From Lachnoclostridium sp. UBA7482 (lineage in GTDB: Bacteria > Bacillota > Clostridia > Lachnospirales > Lachnospiraceae), in assembly GCA_002479645.1 (NCBI GenBank), contig DLOO01000010.1:36457-42205 (forward strand): a DNA stretch of 5,749 bases, read 5' to 3'. Shown in pieces: positions 5,457-5,749 of the stretch (positions are counted from its first letter, which is position 1; every line of letters starts with the position of its first letter). Below the pieces are notes generated by a model, which saw only the letters and a program-made list of their open reading frames with translations, made no database searches and was not told the origin of the DNA. Position numbers and translations under genes: made by a program.

Positions 5457-5749
5457 ATGCAAACGTATAAGTATGAAAAGCTCCGTAACGTTGCCGTATT
5501 GGGGCATGGCAGCTGCGGAAAGACCACTTTGGTAGAAGCGATGGCTTACACTACCGGAATTACGAAGCGTATGGGCAAGGTGGAGGATGGCTCCACAATC
5601 AGCGATTTCGACAAGGAAGAGCAGAAGCGCGGATTTTCCATTAGTACCAGTGTCGTACCGATTTTGTGGGAGGATACCAAGATTAACTTCCTGGATACGC
5701 CCGGTTATTTTGACTTCGTAGGTGAAGTGGAGGAGGCTGTCAGTGCTGC
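5457..5749 (+). CDS. EF-G-like translational GTPase, N-terminal part (FusA2-type), cut by the window edge
   Basis: The first 97 codons of a ribosome-associated GTPase, open to the right edge. GTPase motifs appear in order: the P-loop G1 as GHGSCGKT (16-23), switch I/G2 as KRGFSIS (57-63), and G3 as FLDTPGYFDF (78-87). Between them, GKVEDGSTISDFDKEEQKRG is the EF-G signature region in the version found in the second EF-G family of Clostridia and other bacteria, rather than in canonical FusA (which has AHIDAGKT and RGITI). The switch I residue that is Thr in canonical EF-G is Ser61 here. Members of this second group are EF-G paralogues of poorly defined role; some tetracycline-resistance ribosomal protection proteins are distant relatives, but this one lacks their typical start. 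GGAGG at 5445-5449 is 7 bases from the ATG. The gene is monocistronic at its 5' end with its own promoter. Domains II-V are not visible, so the exact subfamily is provisional. Confidence 0.88.
   Translation, partial: MQTYKYEKLRNVAVLGHGSCGKTTLVEAMAYTTGITKRMGKVEDGSTISDFDKEEQKRGFSISTSVVPILWEDTKINFLDTPGYFDFVGEVEEAVSA

Overview
The window reads as ordinary chromosome from a low-to-moderate GC Firmicute of the class Clostridia, most like a Lachnospiraceae-type gut anaerobe. This is inferred from strong GGAGG ribosome binding sites, sigma-A type promoters, the style of the threonyl-tRNA synthetase, and the presence of a second EF-G-like GTPase typical of these bacteria. No mobile-element gene, CRISPR array, tRNA or rRNA is visible.

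Layout from left to right. Positions 1-107 hold short tandem palindromes and the ribosome binding site of thrS. Threonyl-tRNA synthetase (thrS, 108-2063, +) is complete. An 80-base gap with a perfect 14-bp hairpin separates it from a small GNAT N-acetyltransferase (2144-2614, +). A 163-base intergenic stretch packed with hairpins (2615-2777) ends in an intrinsic terminator. It lies between the GNAT gene and a convergent XRE-type helix-turn-helix regulator (2778-3311, -). The regulator is divergent from a DUF885-family lipoprotein with a metal-binding peptidase-like motif (3538-5361, +). They share an intergenic region with two facing promoters and several operator-like inverted repeats. The lipoprotein mRNA has a short foldable leader. 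The window ends in the first 97 codons of an EF-G-like translational GTPase (5457 to the edge, +), which has its own promoter region.

Functionally, thrS and the EF-G paralogue belong to translation. The GNAT protein is an uncharacterised acetyltransferase. The regulator and lipoprotein may form a divergent regulator-target pair, which is an inference from position and operator-like repeats only. I see no clear, wholly new multigene system. The most interesting parts are non-coding: the hairpin-rich convergent spacer, the switch-like lipoprotein leader, and similar -35 palindromes at two promoters.
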